A DNA stretch of 51,677 nucleotides. Origin: an uncultured Pseudomonadota bacterium. GTDB lineage: Bacteria > Myxococcota_A > UBA796 > SXON01. This document shows positions 25,727-33,161 of the stretch, piece by piece. Below the pieces are notes generated by a model that was not told the DNA's origin, searched no databases, and saw nothing but the letters and a program-made list of their open reading frames with translations. The stretch spans positions 1 to 51,677 of the forward strand of contig CAIXRH010000085.1 in assembly GCA_903921785.1 (NCBI GenBank), in the 5' to 3' direction. Each line of letters begins with the position of its first letter. Within the stretch, counting starts at the first letter, position 1. The position numbers and the translations under genes are program-made.

Positions 25727-27021
25727 TTCTTCACCTCCTCAGGGTTCACCACGATGCGCGTAGCGAGTTCGGGCTTGAGCCACTGAGCCACCACCGCCGA
25801 GATCGCCGTCGGTTGTGCGCTTGAGAATCGCGATACGTCCTTCGCCAGATAGTCTGGAGAGCCGGTGTAGGCCCAATACCGGTTGAGCGACTCCGCACGG
25901 TTCTGCAGCGGCTCGAGCTCCTCGAAGGTGGAGATCGCGTGCTGGTTGAGCAGCCGCTCCATCTCCTCCGGCGTGGGCGGGGCATTCCCCAGCTTCGCCA
26001 ACTCCTCCTTCACGACCTTCTCCACCGTCTCCACTTTCACCCCGGACATGGGGATCACGCTCACCATGAACATCCCGTCGTACTGGAGACCGTACTGGAA
26101 GACGTCCACCTCTTGGGCGAGACCGCCGTCCACCAGCCGCTGGTACAGGCGCGAGCTCTCCCCGCCGCCCAGCAGATCCGCCACCAGCACCATCTCGGCG
26201 TCCCCCGCGCCGAACTTCGCCGGGCTGTGCCAGACGAGGTTGAGCTGGGGGGCGTCCACCTGGTCGGTGATGGTGACGTCGGTCTTCTGCGGCGTGGTGA
26301 CCGGCCCGGGCACCACCCGGACGGGGAGCTCCTTGCGGGCGAGGCCCCCGAAGTACTTCTCCACCCAACCTCGCGCCTGCGCCGAGTCGAAGTCCCCGGA
26401 AACCACCAACGACGCGTTGTTCGGAACGTACCAGCTTGCGAAGAAGCCCTTCACGTCCTCGACCGAGGCCGCCTGGAGGTCCTCGTGGCTGCCGATGACC
26501 GAGTGATCGTAGGGGTGACCCGTCGGGTAAAGCGCCGTCGGGATCTCGATCTCCACCATGCCGTACGGGCGGTCTTCGTTGCTCTGCCGCCGCTCGTTCC
26601 GGACGACATCCCGCTGAAGATCGAGCTTCTCCTGGGTCATCGCCTCCCCGAGCTGCTGCATCCGGTCGGCCTCCATCCAGATGAAGGTCTCGAGCAGGTT
26701 TGGCGGACCGACGTCGTAATAGTTGGTCGCGTCCTCCATCGTCCAGGCGTTGTTCCAGCCGCCGGAGGCCTCCATCACCTTGTCGAAGCCGTTGCCCGGG
26801 AGCCGAAACGTCCCCATGAACATCAGGTGCTCGAAGAGGTGGGCGAAGCCGCTGCGGCCCTTCGCCTCGTCCTTGCTACCTACCCGATACCACGTATCCA
26901 CGCACACCTGGGGCAGGTGGTGATCCTCCATGAGGATCACCTGCAGGCCGTTGGGCAGCTCGTAGCGGGTGAAAGGGATGGAGGGATCGGCCGCGTACGC
27001 CACGGCGAGGAGGACGAGCAT
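25723..27021 (-). CDS. M16-family zinc metallopeptidase, catalytic subunit
   Basis: The 432-residue protein has a short signal-like N-terminus (MLVLLAVAYAAD) followed by an active M16 site: HLFEH (HxxEH) near residue 61, and the downstream glutamate in the LQRDVVRNERRQSNED region (ligand E about 76 residues later). The C-terminal half (QLNLVWHSPAKFGAGDAEM) lacks the R/Y motif that its partner supplies. It cleaves peptides, probably in the periplasm. The start lies one base after the trxB stop (TGA-G-ATG), so trxB and both M16 genes form one unit. The frame is open upstream into trxB, but this ATG gives the signal-like start. Confidence 0.9.
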   Translation of the reverse strand: MLVLLAVAYAADPSIPFTRYELPNGLQVILMEDHHLPQVCVDTWYRVGSKDEAKGRSGFAHLFEHLMFMGTFRLPGNGFDKVMEASGGWNNAWTMEDATNYYDVGPPNLLETFIWMEADRMQQLGEAMTQEKLDLQRDVVRNERRQSNEDRPYGMVEIEIPTALYPTGHPYDHSVIGSHEDLQAASVEDVKGFFASWYVPNNASLVVSGDFDSAQARGWVEKYFGGLARKELPVRVVPGPVTTPQKTDVTITDQVDAPQLNLVWHSPAKFGAGDAEMVLVADLLGGGESSRLYQRLVDGGLAQEVDVFQYGLQYDGMFMVSVIPMSGVKVETVEKVVKEELAKLGNAPPTPEEMERLLNQHAISTFEELEPLQNRAESLNRYWAYTGSPDYLAKDVSRFSSAQPTAISAVVAQWLKPELATRIVVNPEEVKK

Positions 27022-27022
27022 C

Positions 27023-27970
27023 TCAGTGCCCCCCGCCGGCCGCCTGCTCCTCCAGCCAGCGCTCGGTCTCGATCGCGGCGCCGCAGCCCGTGCCCGCAGC
27101 GGTGACCGCCTGCCGGTAGACATGATCCGCGGCGTCCCCGCAGGCGAACACGCCCTCGATGTTGGTGGCCGTACGCCCCGGCTTGGTGACCAGGTAACCA
27201 AGCTCATCGTGGTCGATCCACTGCACGAACGCCTTGGTGTTCGGCTGGTGGCCGATGCCGAGGAACATGCCGCCGATGGGCTTCTCCCACTCCTCACCGG
27301 TGACGGTGTTCTTCAGCCGGAGACCGCTGATCTTGTTCTGCCCGAGCACGTCGATCACCTGCGTGTTCCAGAGCATCTCGATTTTCGGGTTGGAGGCCGC
27401 CTTGGCCTGCATCGCCTTGCTGGCGCGGAGCGAATCCCGACGGTGGACGATGTACACCTTCGTGGCGAAGCGGGTGAGGAACGTCGCCTCTTCCACTGCC
27501 GTGTCCCCGCCGCCGATGACAGCGAGCTCGACCCCCTTGTAGAAGAAGCCGTCGCAGGTGGCGCAGGCGCTCACGCCGCCGCCGATCTTCTGCAGCCGCT
27601 CCTCGTTCTCGAGACCGAGGTACTTCGCGTCCGCGCCGGTGGCGATGATGAGCGCATCGCAGGTGTAGGTGTCGCCGTTGGCGGTGTGGAGCGTGAACGG
27701 GCGCTGGCTCAAATCACAGCTCTCCACCTCGTCCATCACGAAGCGGGTGCCGAAACGCTCCACCTGGGCGCGCATCCGGTCCATCAGCTCGGGGCCCTGC
27801 ACCCCCTCCGGGAAGCCGGGGTAGTTCTCCACCTCGGTGGTGATCGTCAGCTGTCCCCCGGGACGGAGACCGTCGAACACCAGGGGCTTGAGGTTGGCGC
27901 GGGCGGTGTAGAGGGCCGCGGTGAGGCCGGCGGGGCCGGAACCGACGATGATGACGGTCTCGTGGGGCAT
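27023..27970 (-). CDS. trxB: Thioredoxin reductase
   Basis: The enzyme uses NADPH and FAD to reduce thioredoxin. The 315-residue protein has the FAD-binding VIIVGSGPAGLTAALYTARA, the redox-active CATC (in SACATCDGFFYKG), the NADPH-binding VIGGGDTAVEEATFLT and the C-terminal FAD motif GVFACGDAADH. The ATG at 27970 is supported by GGAG five bases upstream and by a -10 candidate (TAATGG) giving a ~19-base leader. It heads a unit with two M16 peptidases, a link I cannot explain by function. It is divergent from queG across 86 bp. Confidence 0.96.
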   Translation of the reverse strand: MPHETVIIVGSGPAGLTAALYTARANLKPLVFDGLRPGGQLTITTEVENYPGFPEGVQGPELMDRMRAQVERFGTRFVMDEVESCDLSQRPFTLHTANGDTYTCDALIIATGADAKYLGLENEERLQKIGGGVSACATCDGFFYKGVELAVIGGGDTAVEEATFLTRFATKVYIVHRRDSLRASKAMQAKAASNPKIEMLWNTQVIDVLGQNKISGLRLKNTVTGEEWEKPIGGMFLGIGHQPNTKAFVQWIDHDELGYLVTKPGRTATNIEGVFACGDAADHVYRQAVTAAGTGCGAAIETERWLEEQAAGGGH

Positions 27971-27995
27971 GGGTACTCCGGTGCAGTCGCCGGGC

Positions 27996-28001
27996 CCATT
28001 A
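27996..28001 (-). promoter_or_regulatory. Candidate -10 element of trxB
   Basis: Minus-strand TAATGG predicts a start near 27989 and a 19-base leader that includes GGAG, so trxB appears to be a leadered gene in contrast to its divergent neighbour queG. Confidence 0.4.
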
Positions 28002-28044
28002 GCGCGGACCACTGCCGCTCGCGTGCCAAAAAATGCCACGGCGT

Positions 28045-28050
28045 TAGCGC
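28045..28050 (+). promoter_or_regulatory. Candidate -10 element for a leaderless queG mRNA
   Basis: TAGCGC is followed by six cytosines and the ATG at 28057, with no Shine-Dalgarno. Confidence 0.5.
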
Positions 28051-28056
28051 CCCCCC

Positions 28057-29064
28057 ATGGAGCTGAAGGCCGCCCTCATCGCAGAAGCCGCGCGGCTCGG
28101 GTTCATCCGCGCCCGGTTCGCGTCGGTGGGGCCGCCCGTGTCCATGCTCCACTACGACGCTTTTCTTGCGGCCGGCTGGCACGGGCAGATGGAGTGGCTC
28201 GCCACGGGACGGGACGAGCGAGCGAACGTCGAGAAGCTCCTTCCCGGCGCGCGCTCGATCCTGGTCCTTGGCTTCGACTACACGCAGGCGCTTCCGCCAG
28301 ATCCGGGGGGACTCACCGGCCGGGTCGCCTCCTACGCATGGGGAAGGGACTACCATAACTTTGTACTGAAGCGGGTACGGAAGCTACAGGCCCTGATACA
28401 TCGGATGTTTCCGGATGTGAACTCGTACAGCTCCGTCGACACGCGCCCGGTGTATGAACGCGCGTGGGCCGCGCGCGCCGGTGTGGGCTTCGTAGGGAAG
28501 AACGCGTGCCAGATCCTCCCCGGCGACACGAGCTACATCCTGCTCGCCACGCTCATGCTCACCGCCGACGTGGAGCCCGACGCACCGCTCGGCGAGCACT
28601 GCGGTCGGTGCACCCGATGCATCGACGCATGCCCCACACAGGCGATTGGCTCCACCGGTGGCCTCACCGCCACCCGCTGCATCTCGTACCTCACGATCGA
28701 GCACGACGGCCCCATCGCCCCCGAGCTCCGCCCGCAGCTCGGCCGGTGGCTCTTCGGCTGCGACGACTGCCAGGAGGTCTGCCCGCACGTGCACGTGCGG
28801 CGTCCGCCCCCTCCAGAGGTCGCACCAGACAACGCCTGGCTCGATCTCCGTAGCATCCTCGCCGAGGACGACGCCTCACTCCAGGCGCGGTTCACTGGCT
28901 CTCCGCTCCGCCGCGCCGCTGGGCCACGGCTGCGCCGGAACGCCGCCTACGTGCTCGGAAACCTCCGCGATCCCATCGCGATCCCCGCGCTCGAGGCGGT
29001 GCGGGAGGGCGGGGCAGTCGGCGACGCCGCGGAGTGGGCCCTCACCCGCATCCGGGCACGCTGA
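28057..29064 (+). CDS. queG: Epoxyqueuosine reductase QueG
   Basis: QueG reduces epoxyqueuosine to queuosine in tRNA using a cobalamin cofactor and two [4Fe-4S] clusters. The 335-residue protein has the N-terminal cobalamin-binding domain (GWHGQMEWLA, SYAWGRDYH), the segment AGVGFVGKN, and both cluster motifs: CGRCTRCIDACPT and CDDCQEVCPH. The C-terminus has HEAT-like repeats (RNAAYVLGNLRD), as in the family. The stop directly abuts the stop of the convergent HD-GYP-like gene. Queuosine biosynthesis genes are not nearby. Confidence 0.95.
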   Translation: MELKAALIAEAARLGFIRARFASVGPPVSMLHYDAFLAAGWHGQMEWLATGRDERANVEKLLPGARSILVLGFDYTQALPPDPGGLTGRVASYAWGRDYHNFVLKRVRKLQALIHRMFPDVNSYSSVDTRPVYERAWAARAGVGFVGKNACQILPGDTSYILLATLMLTADVEPDAPLGEHCGRCTRCIDACPTQAIGSTGGLTATRCISYLTIEHDGPIAPELRPQLGRWLFGCDDCQEVCPHVHVRRPPPPEVAPDNAWLDLRSILAEDDASLQARFTGSPLRRAAGPRLRRNAAYVLGNLRDPIAIPALEAVREGGAVGDAAEWALTRIRAR

Positions 29065-30447
29065 TCAGCGCTTCTGAAGGAGAACCTCGGCGATCTGGAC
29101 TCCGCCGGTGGCGACGTCCACCTGCTCGTCGGCTGGTTCCGTGCCGTCGGCGTTGCGGAGGACCTTGCAGAGCGGGCGGGAAAAGCGCGCGGCGTCCCGC
29201 GCGCCCGACAACGAAAGGACCACGCGACCGTCCTTGAGGCGGAGGAGGGTCCCCGGGGGGAACGCACCGACCCGGTTCACGAAGAGCTGGAAGAGGTGCG
29301 CGTCGTAGGCGGTGCCGACGGCGCTGGCCATGCGCACGATCGCCTCAGCTGGGGACATGAACGCGCCCGAAGGGCGGAGCCGCGTGTAGTTCTCGAAATC
29401 GTCGGCGATGCGGATGATTCGGGCGTACAGGCACGGATTCCGGTCGAGGTCACGATGATGCTCGATGGCGACCAGCATCCGCTTGATCTTGGCCTGGTGA
29501 AAGCCACGTTGGCGCGCGAGCAGCCGGGCCCCAGCGAGGCCGTGATCGGAAAACGGAGGGGAGAAGCCCGACTCATCCCGCTGAGCGTAGCCGGAGTCGT
29601 GGTACATCGCGGCCACTCCGAGGTCGGCGAGCGCCGCCTGGTGGAGCCCGAGCTCCCGGCCGATGAGGAGCGCGAAGGTGGTCACGCGCACCGAGTGCAG
29701 CGAGAACTCGTCGTTGCCATGCGTGGCAGCGGCCTCCTCCTCCTCCCGCTGAAGCATGTCATCGTTGCTCGACGCGTCCACGAACTCGTTGACGAGCCGT
29801 CGGATGGGCAGCGGGTTGGGCATGCGGTTGGCGCTGAGGCTGCCCCACGCCTCGGCGACGACGTTGTTCGCTCGCTGCAACGTCCGCTGTAGCTCGACCT
29901 GCGAAGCGGTCCGCGCCTGCTCACCCGTGAGCCGGAGCCGGAACCGGCCGAGCGGGTTGACCTCCGGCACACCGCATTCCCGGAGGGCCTGGACCATGGC
30001 GGCCAGCGGACGTTCGGAGGCCGCCGGCGCAGCGATGCACGACACCAACGCGCGGACCTGATCCTCGTCGAGCGGACGGGTGAAGGACAGTCCACCGCAC
30101 GAGTGCCGGCCAAGCTCCGCCTCCAACGCCTGCGGTCCGGAGAGCCGATCGTCCATCCGCACGCGAATGTCGTTGACGTAGACCTGCCCTTCCACACACA
30201 CGATCATCACCTGGCCGATGAGCTTGTCCAGGCGCAGCAGCGTGCTGACGAGCTGATGGGTCGGCTCATTGAACGCGGCGTTCTCTGGCGCGTGAATCCC
30301 GCAGAGTCGGACGAGACCGTTGGTCAGGCGAACGAACTGCTCGCCGAGCTCGCGTACCCGCTGCCCGAGTTGACGGTCTTCGCCCGCTCGTGCCTGGTTC
30401 AGGGCGGCGGCGAGCTGCTCCTGTCCTTGGAGGATCTCGTCGCTCAT
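29065..30447 (-). CDS. HD-GYP-like signalling protein, degenerate GYP
   Basis: The 460-residue protein has no signal peptide. The N-terminal ~190 residues form a helical domain (VEGQVYVNDIRVRMDD; GGLSFTRPLDEDQ) that is also recognisable in the upstream gene. Residues ~250-410 are HD-GYP-like: HSVRVTTFAL, YHDSG in place of HDIGK, DHGLAGARLL, EHHRD, and ARIIRIADDFENYTRLRP. HD-GYP enzymes hydrolyse cyclic-di-GMP; here the GYP tripeptide region reads LDRNPCLYA, so c-di-GMP activity is doubtful although several metal ligands remain. It overlaps the upstream gene by four bases (ATGA). With the PilZ genes at 7162-9191 it suggests that second-messenger signalling exists in this organism. Confidence 0.8.
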   Translation of the reverse strand: MSDEILQGQEQLAAALNQARAGEDRQLGQRVRELGEQFVRLTNGLVRLCGIHAPENAAFNEPTHQLVSTLLRLDKLIGQVMIVCVEGQVYVNDIRVRMDDRLSGPQALEAELGRHSCGGLSFTRPLDEDQVRALVSCIAAPAASERPLAAMVQALRECGVPEVNPLGRFRLRLTGEQARTASQVELQRTLQRANNVVAEAWGSLSANRMPNPLPIRRLVNEFVDASSNDDMLQREEEEAAATHGNDEFSLHSVRVTTFALLIGRELGLHQAALADLGVAAMYHDSGYAQRDESGFSPPFSDHGLAGARLLARQRGFHQAKIKRMLVAIEHHRDLDRNPCLYARIIRIADDFENYTRLRPSGAFMSPAEAIVRMASAVGTAYDAHLFQLFVNRVGAFPPGTLLRLKDGRVVLSLSGARDAARFSRPLCKVLRNADGTEPADEQVDVATGGVQIAEVLLQKR

Positions 30448-32198
30448 GGGGTACCTCCGCGGGCCATTCGCCGTCGCTTCACCATCGCCTGGGTGCAGTA
30501 GGCCTGCAGCTCCGAGCCGGCACGCTCGGCGACGGCGCGGATGAGCGACTCCGCTTCTTCACCACGCAGCACGACCAGCCCCGCCACTGCGGCGCGCTGG
30601 AGTCGACCGATCCCGGGGAGCACGCCTCCGAAGAACCCCTTGGGCTTGCACCACTCCCGGAACTGGACGAGGGCTTCCTCAGGGGACACCCCCGCGAGCG
30701 TCTCCCCGAGCACCTCCGCCTCGTGGTCCTGGAGGCGCATCGGCGCCTCCTTCTTCAGTCGGGCGACGAGCGGGGCGAACGCCCCCGTCCACTTCCGCAC
30801 CCCGAGCTGGCCGAGCGCGCGGTGGCGGACCTCCTCGTTCTCGGCCGCCGCGAGGCGCAGCAGCATCTGACCGGTCTCGGGGGACATGGGCATCGGCTCG
30901 AGGCTGTGGAGCAGCTCCAGCTGAATCTCGAGATCGTTTCGTTCAATGAGCTCCATCGCCGCCCGACGGGCGCGATCCATGTCGGTGTAGCGCAACACCC
31001 GAAGGAGCTCACAGGCCAGCGCCGTGGGGGCCCCGCCGAGCATGGCGAGCACGTCATCTCCGCGCTTGGCGACGTATCGTTCGAGCAGCCGGCGGGTGAT
31101 CCTTCGTGAAGCCTCCCCCTGCTCCGTGCCGAGCACCTCCACGAGCGAGCGGAGGTGGTCGCCCGGGAGGGCATCGAGCAATGCGTAGAGCTCCGGTGGC
31201 GCGTCCAGGGCGTCCCGGGAGACGGTGTGAAGGAACCGATGGAGCGCCTGGGCCGTGACGAATCCCTCGAGGAACTCGGCGCATGCCCGGTCGCTCGCGG
31301 GGTCCCGCAACGTGGCGGAGGCCGCGGCATAGGCGAGCCGTACGGAGCCGGCCAGCAGGCCCTCGGAGAACAAGAATTCCCGCGTTTCCACGAGATGCGG
31401 CAAGATGTCCGCGAACTGGATGGTCTCCGGCGCCGTGGAGACCGCCGCCAGCAGCTCCTCGCACAGCCGCACCGCGAGCTCGGGGAGGGCCTGCGTCTCG
31501 TCTTCCCGAAGGAGCTCCTCCAACGCCGGGGCGGGGACCTCCCGCCACGTCACCCGCACCATCTGGGGCCGGACCGGGACCGGAAGGTCGAAGTCGGGGG
31601 GCGCGTCGACGTGCATCGCGGTAGCGCCCGCTTGTCCGCCGCGCCCTTCACTGTCGGCGTCGTCGGCGACGAAACCCTCCACCGCCTCGAAGGTGATGTG
31701 GGCGAACCCAGCCTTCCACAGCAGGACCACGAGGTCGTCCTCGGTCTGGCGGATGCCGACGTAGCGGATGCTCATCACCTCCAGAAGCTTGAGCAGCTCA
31801 TGCCAGTCGAGTCCGGGGCGAAGGGTGAGCCGACGCACACCGTCCCGGTACAGCCGGAAGGCCACGGAGCGTTCACGATCCCGGTCGAGGTAGACGACCT
31901 CGCCGCCATGCACCAGCTCGAACGGGCGTACCTCGAGGTCGAGCTCGCCGTGCTGTTCCAGGAAGTCGTGCGCCGTCCGGCGAAGGTTCTCCAGGAAAAC
32001 CCGGATCGCCTCGTTGCTCGGCTCGTAGATGAGGAAGGAGCGTGCCGCGCGGGACAGCGCGAGGATCACGCCGTTGGCAGCCAGGGCCCGTGGAGACCCC
32101 CCGACCCGCGCTTCGCCGGCGAGCACTTCTTCGGGGGTAGGGGCCGCGCTGACCGCTTCGGGGACGGGCGCGTCGACAGGAGGGGTGGGCGTGCTCAC
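30444..32198 (-). CDS. Cytoplasmic protein with HEAT-like repeats, partner of the HD protein
   Basis: The 584-residue protein starts at a GTG (MSTPTPPVDAPVPEAV). Its first ~40 residues are Pro/Ala-rich. Residues ~45-170 (ALSRAARSFLIYEPSNEAI, LVHGGEVVYLDRDRER, RRLTLRPGLDWHELLKLLEV) follow the plan of the N-terminal domain of the downstream HD protein. The rest is helical, with HEAT-like repeats near the C-terminus (LLRLAAAENEEVRHRALGQL). No catalytic motif is recognised. The four-base ATGA overlap implies the two are made together, probably as complex partners. A TATGCT hexamer lies six bases upstream of the GTG, within the 22-bp gap to glk. Confidence 0.7.
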   Translation of the reverse strand: MSTPTPPVDAPVPEAVSAAPTPEEVLAGEARVGGSPRALAANGVILALSRAARSFLIYEPSNEAIRVFLENLRRTAHDFLEQHGELDLEVRPFELVHGGEVVYLDRDRERSVAFRLYRDGVRRLTLRPGLDWHELLKLLEVMSIRYVGIRQTEDDLVVLLWKAGFAHITFEAVEGFVADDADSEGRGGQAGATAMHVDAPPDFDLPVPVRPQMVRVTWREVPAPALEELLREDETQALPELAVRLCEELLAAVSTAPETIQFADILPHLVETREFLFSEGLLAGSVRLAYAAASATLRDPASDRACAEFLEGFVTAQALHRFLHTVSRDALDAPPELYALLDALPGDHLRSLVEVLGTEQGEASRRITRRLLERYVAKRGDDVLAMLGGAPTALACELLRVLRYTDMDRARRAAMELIERNDLEIQLELLHSLEPMPMSPETGQMLLRLAAAENEEVRHRALGQLGVRKWTGAFAPLVARLKKEAPMRLQDHEAEVLGETLAGVSPEEALVQFREWCKPKGFFGGVLPGIGRLQRAAVAGLVVLRGEEAESLIRAVAERAGSELQAYCTQAMVKRRRMARGGTP

Positions 32199-32204
32199 GC
32201 GCGG

Positions 32205-32214
32205 AGCATAGCAT
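32205..32214. promoter_or_regulatory. Overlapping divergent -10 elements
   Basis: AGCATAGCAT holds TAGCAT (32209-32214, plus) and TATGCT (32210-32205, minus). Each ends exactly six bases before a start codon, glk ATG at 32221 and the GTG at 32198. The whole divergent promoter fits in 22 bp, so the two genes should be expressed alternately or share one regulatory input. Confidence 0.55.
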
Positions 32215-32220
32215 TCGCCG

Positions 32221-33153
32221 ATGAACTGGTTGTGCGCGGACGTGGGGGGCACCAACGCTCGCTTCAGGGGGGTGGGAACGGCTGTGCCCCACGAACGGAC
32301 ATGGCGAAGCGCCGCGACAGCGGACCTCGGCGAGCTGATCCAGCGCTGGATCGACGAGAGCATGTGTCGGCCAGATGCAGCCTGCATCGCCATCGCTGGC
32401 CCAGTGACACAGAACAGATGTATCACCACCAACCTGCCGTGGGTGGTCGATGGCGCGGCGCTCACGGCCCGATTCGGCTTCCCGGTGACCCTGGTAAACG
32501 ACTTCTACGCCGCGGCCCTGGGCGTGAGCCGTCTCACCCCGAGCGACCTGGTTCAGATCGGCGGCGGCGTCGCGGAGGCGGACGCACCCGTCGCCGTGAT
32601 TGGCGCGGGGACGGGCCTGGGGGAGGCGCTCCTGCTCCCGCCGGATCGCGTCGTGCCCGGCGAGGGGGGACACGCCGACTTCGGCCCTACCACGCCTCGG
32701 GAGCTCCGATTCGCAGCCTGGCTCACCGCGCGGGAGGGGCGTGCGAGCTGGGAGTTGGTGCTGTCCGGCCCGGGACTGGTGAACCTCGCCCGTTTCAGCT
32801 TTGAGGACCACGGGGAGCCGGCTCCCGCCTGGCTGGACGAAGCCGCGGCTCCCGCCCGGGTGAGTCGTGAGCTCCCTGCGGTGGTGGAGTGGTTCGCCGA
32901 GCTCTATGGGAGTGAGGCGGGGAATGCGGCGCTCCGAAGTCTGGCGCGCGGAGGGGTGTACCTCTGCGGCGGCATCGCGCCGACGATCCTGCCCACCCTC
33001 CGAAACGGCTCATTCCGAGCCCGCTTTGAGGCGAAAGGCAAGCTCGGGTCGGCGATCGCTGGAGTGCCGGTCTTCGTGGTCACCCACCCGGCGCTCGGCC
33101 TCCTGGGGGCAGAAGCGGAGCTGCGGCGGCGCGTGGTGCTTCGGGCCGGATAG
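32221..33153 (+). CDS. glk: Glucokinase
   Basis: Glucokinase phosphorylates glucose with ATP. The 310-residue protein matches the Glk (not ROK) family: CADVGGTNARF at the N-terminus, IAIAGPV, the phosphate motif VNDFYAAALG with the catalytic Asp, GAGTGLGEALL, EGGHADFGP (glucose-binding Glu and His) and, near the end, YLCGGIAPTILP. Together with malQ at 42079 it indicates use of alpha-glucans and free glucose. The gap to the UvrA-like gene is 8 bases, so the two may be co-transcribed. Confidence 0.95.
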   Translation: MNWLCADVGGTNARFRGVGTAVPHERTWRSAATADLGELIQRWIDESMCRPDAACIAIAGPVTQNRCITTNLPWVVDGAALTARFGFPVTLVNDFYAAALGVSRLTPSDLVQIGGGVAEADAPVAVIGAGTGLGEALLLPPDRVVPGEGGHADFGPTTPRELRFAAWLTAREGRASWELVLSGPGLVNLARFSFEDHGEPAPAWLDEAAAPARVSRELPAVVEWFAELYGSEAGNAALRSLARGGVYLCGGIAPTILPTLRNGSFRARFEAKGKLGSAIAGVPVFVVTHPALGLLGAEAELRRRVVLRAG

Positions 33154-33161
33154 GCCCCCAG

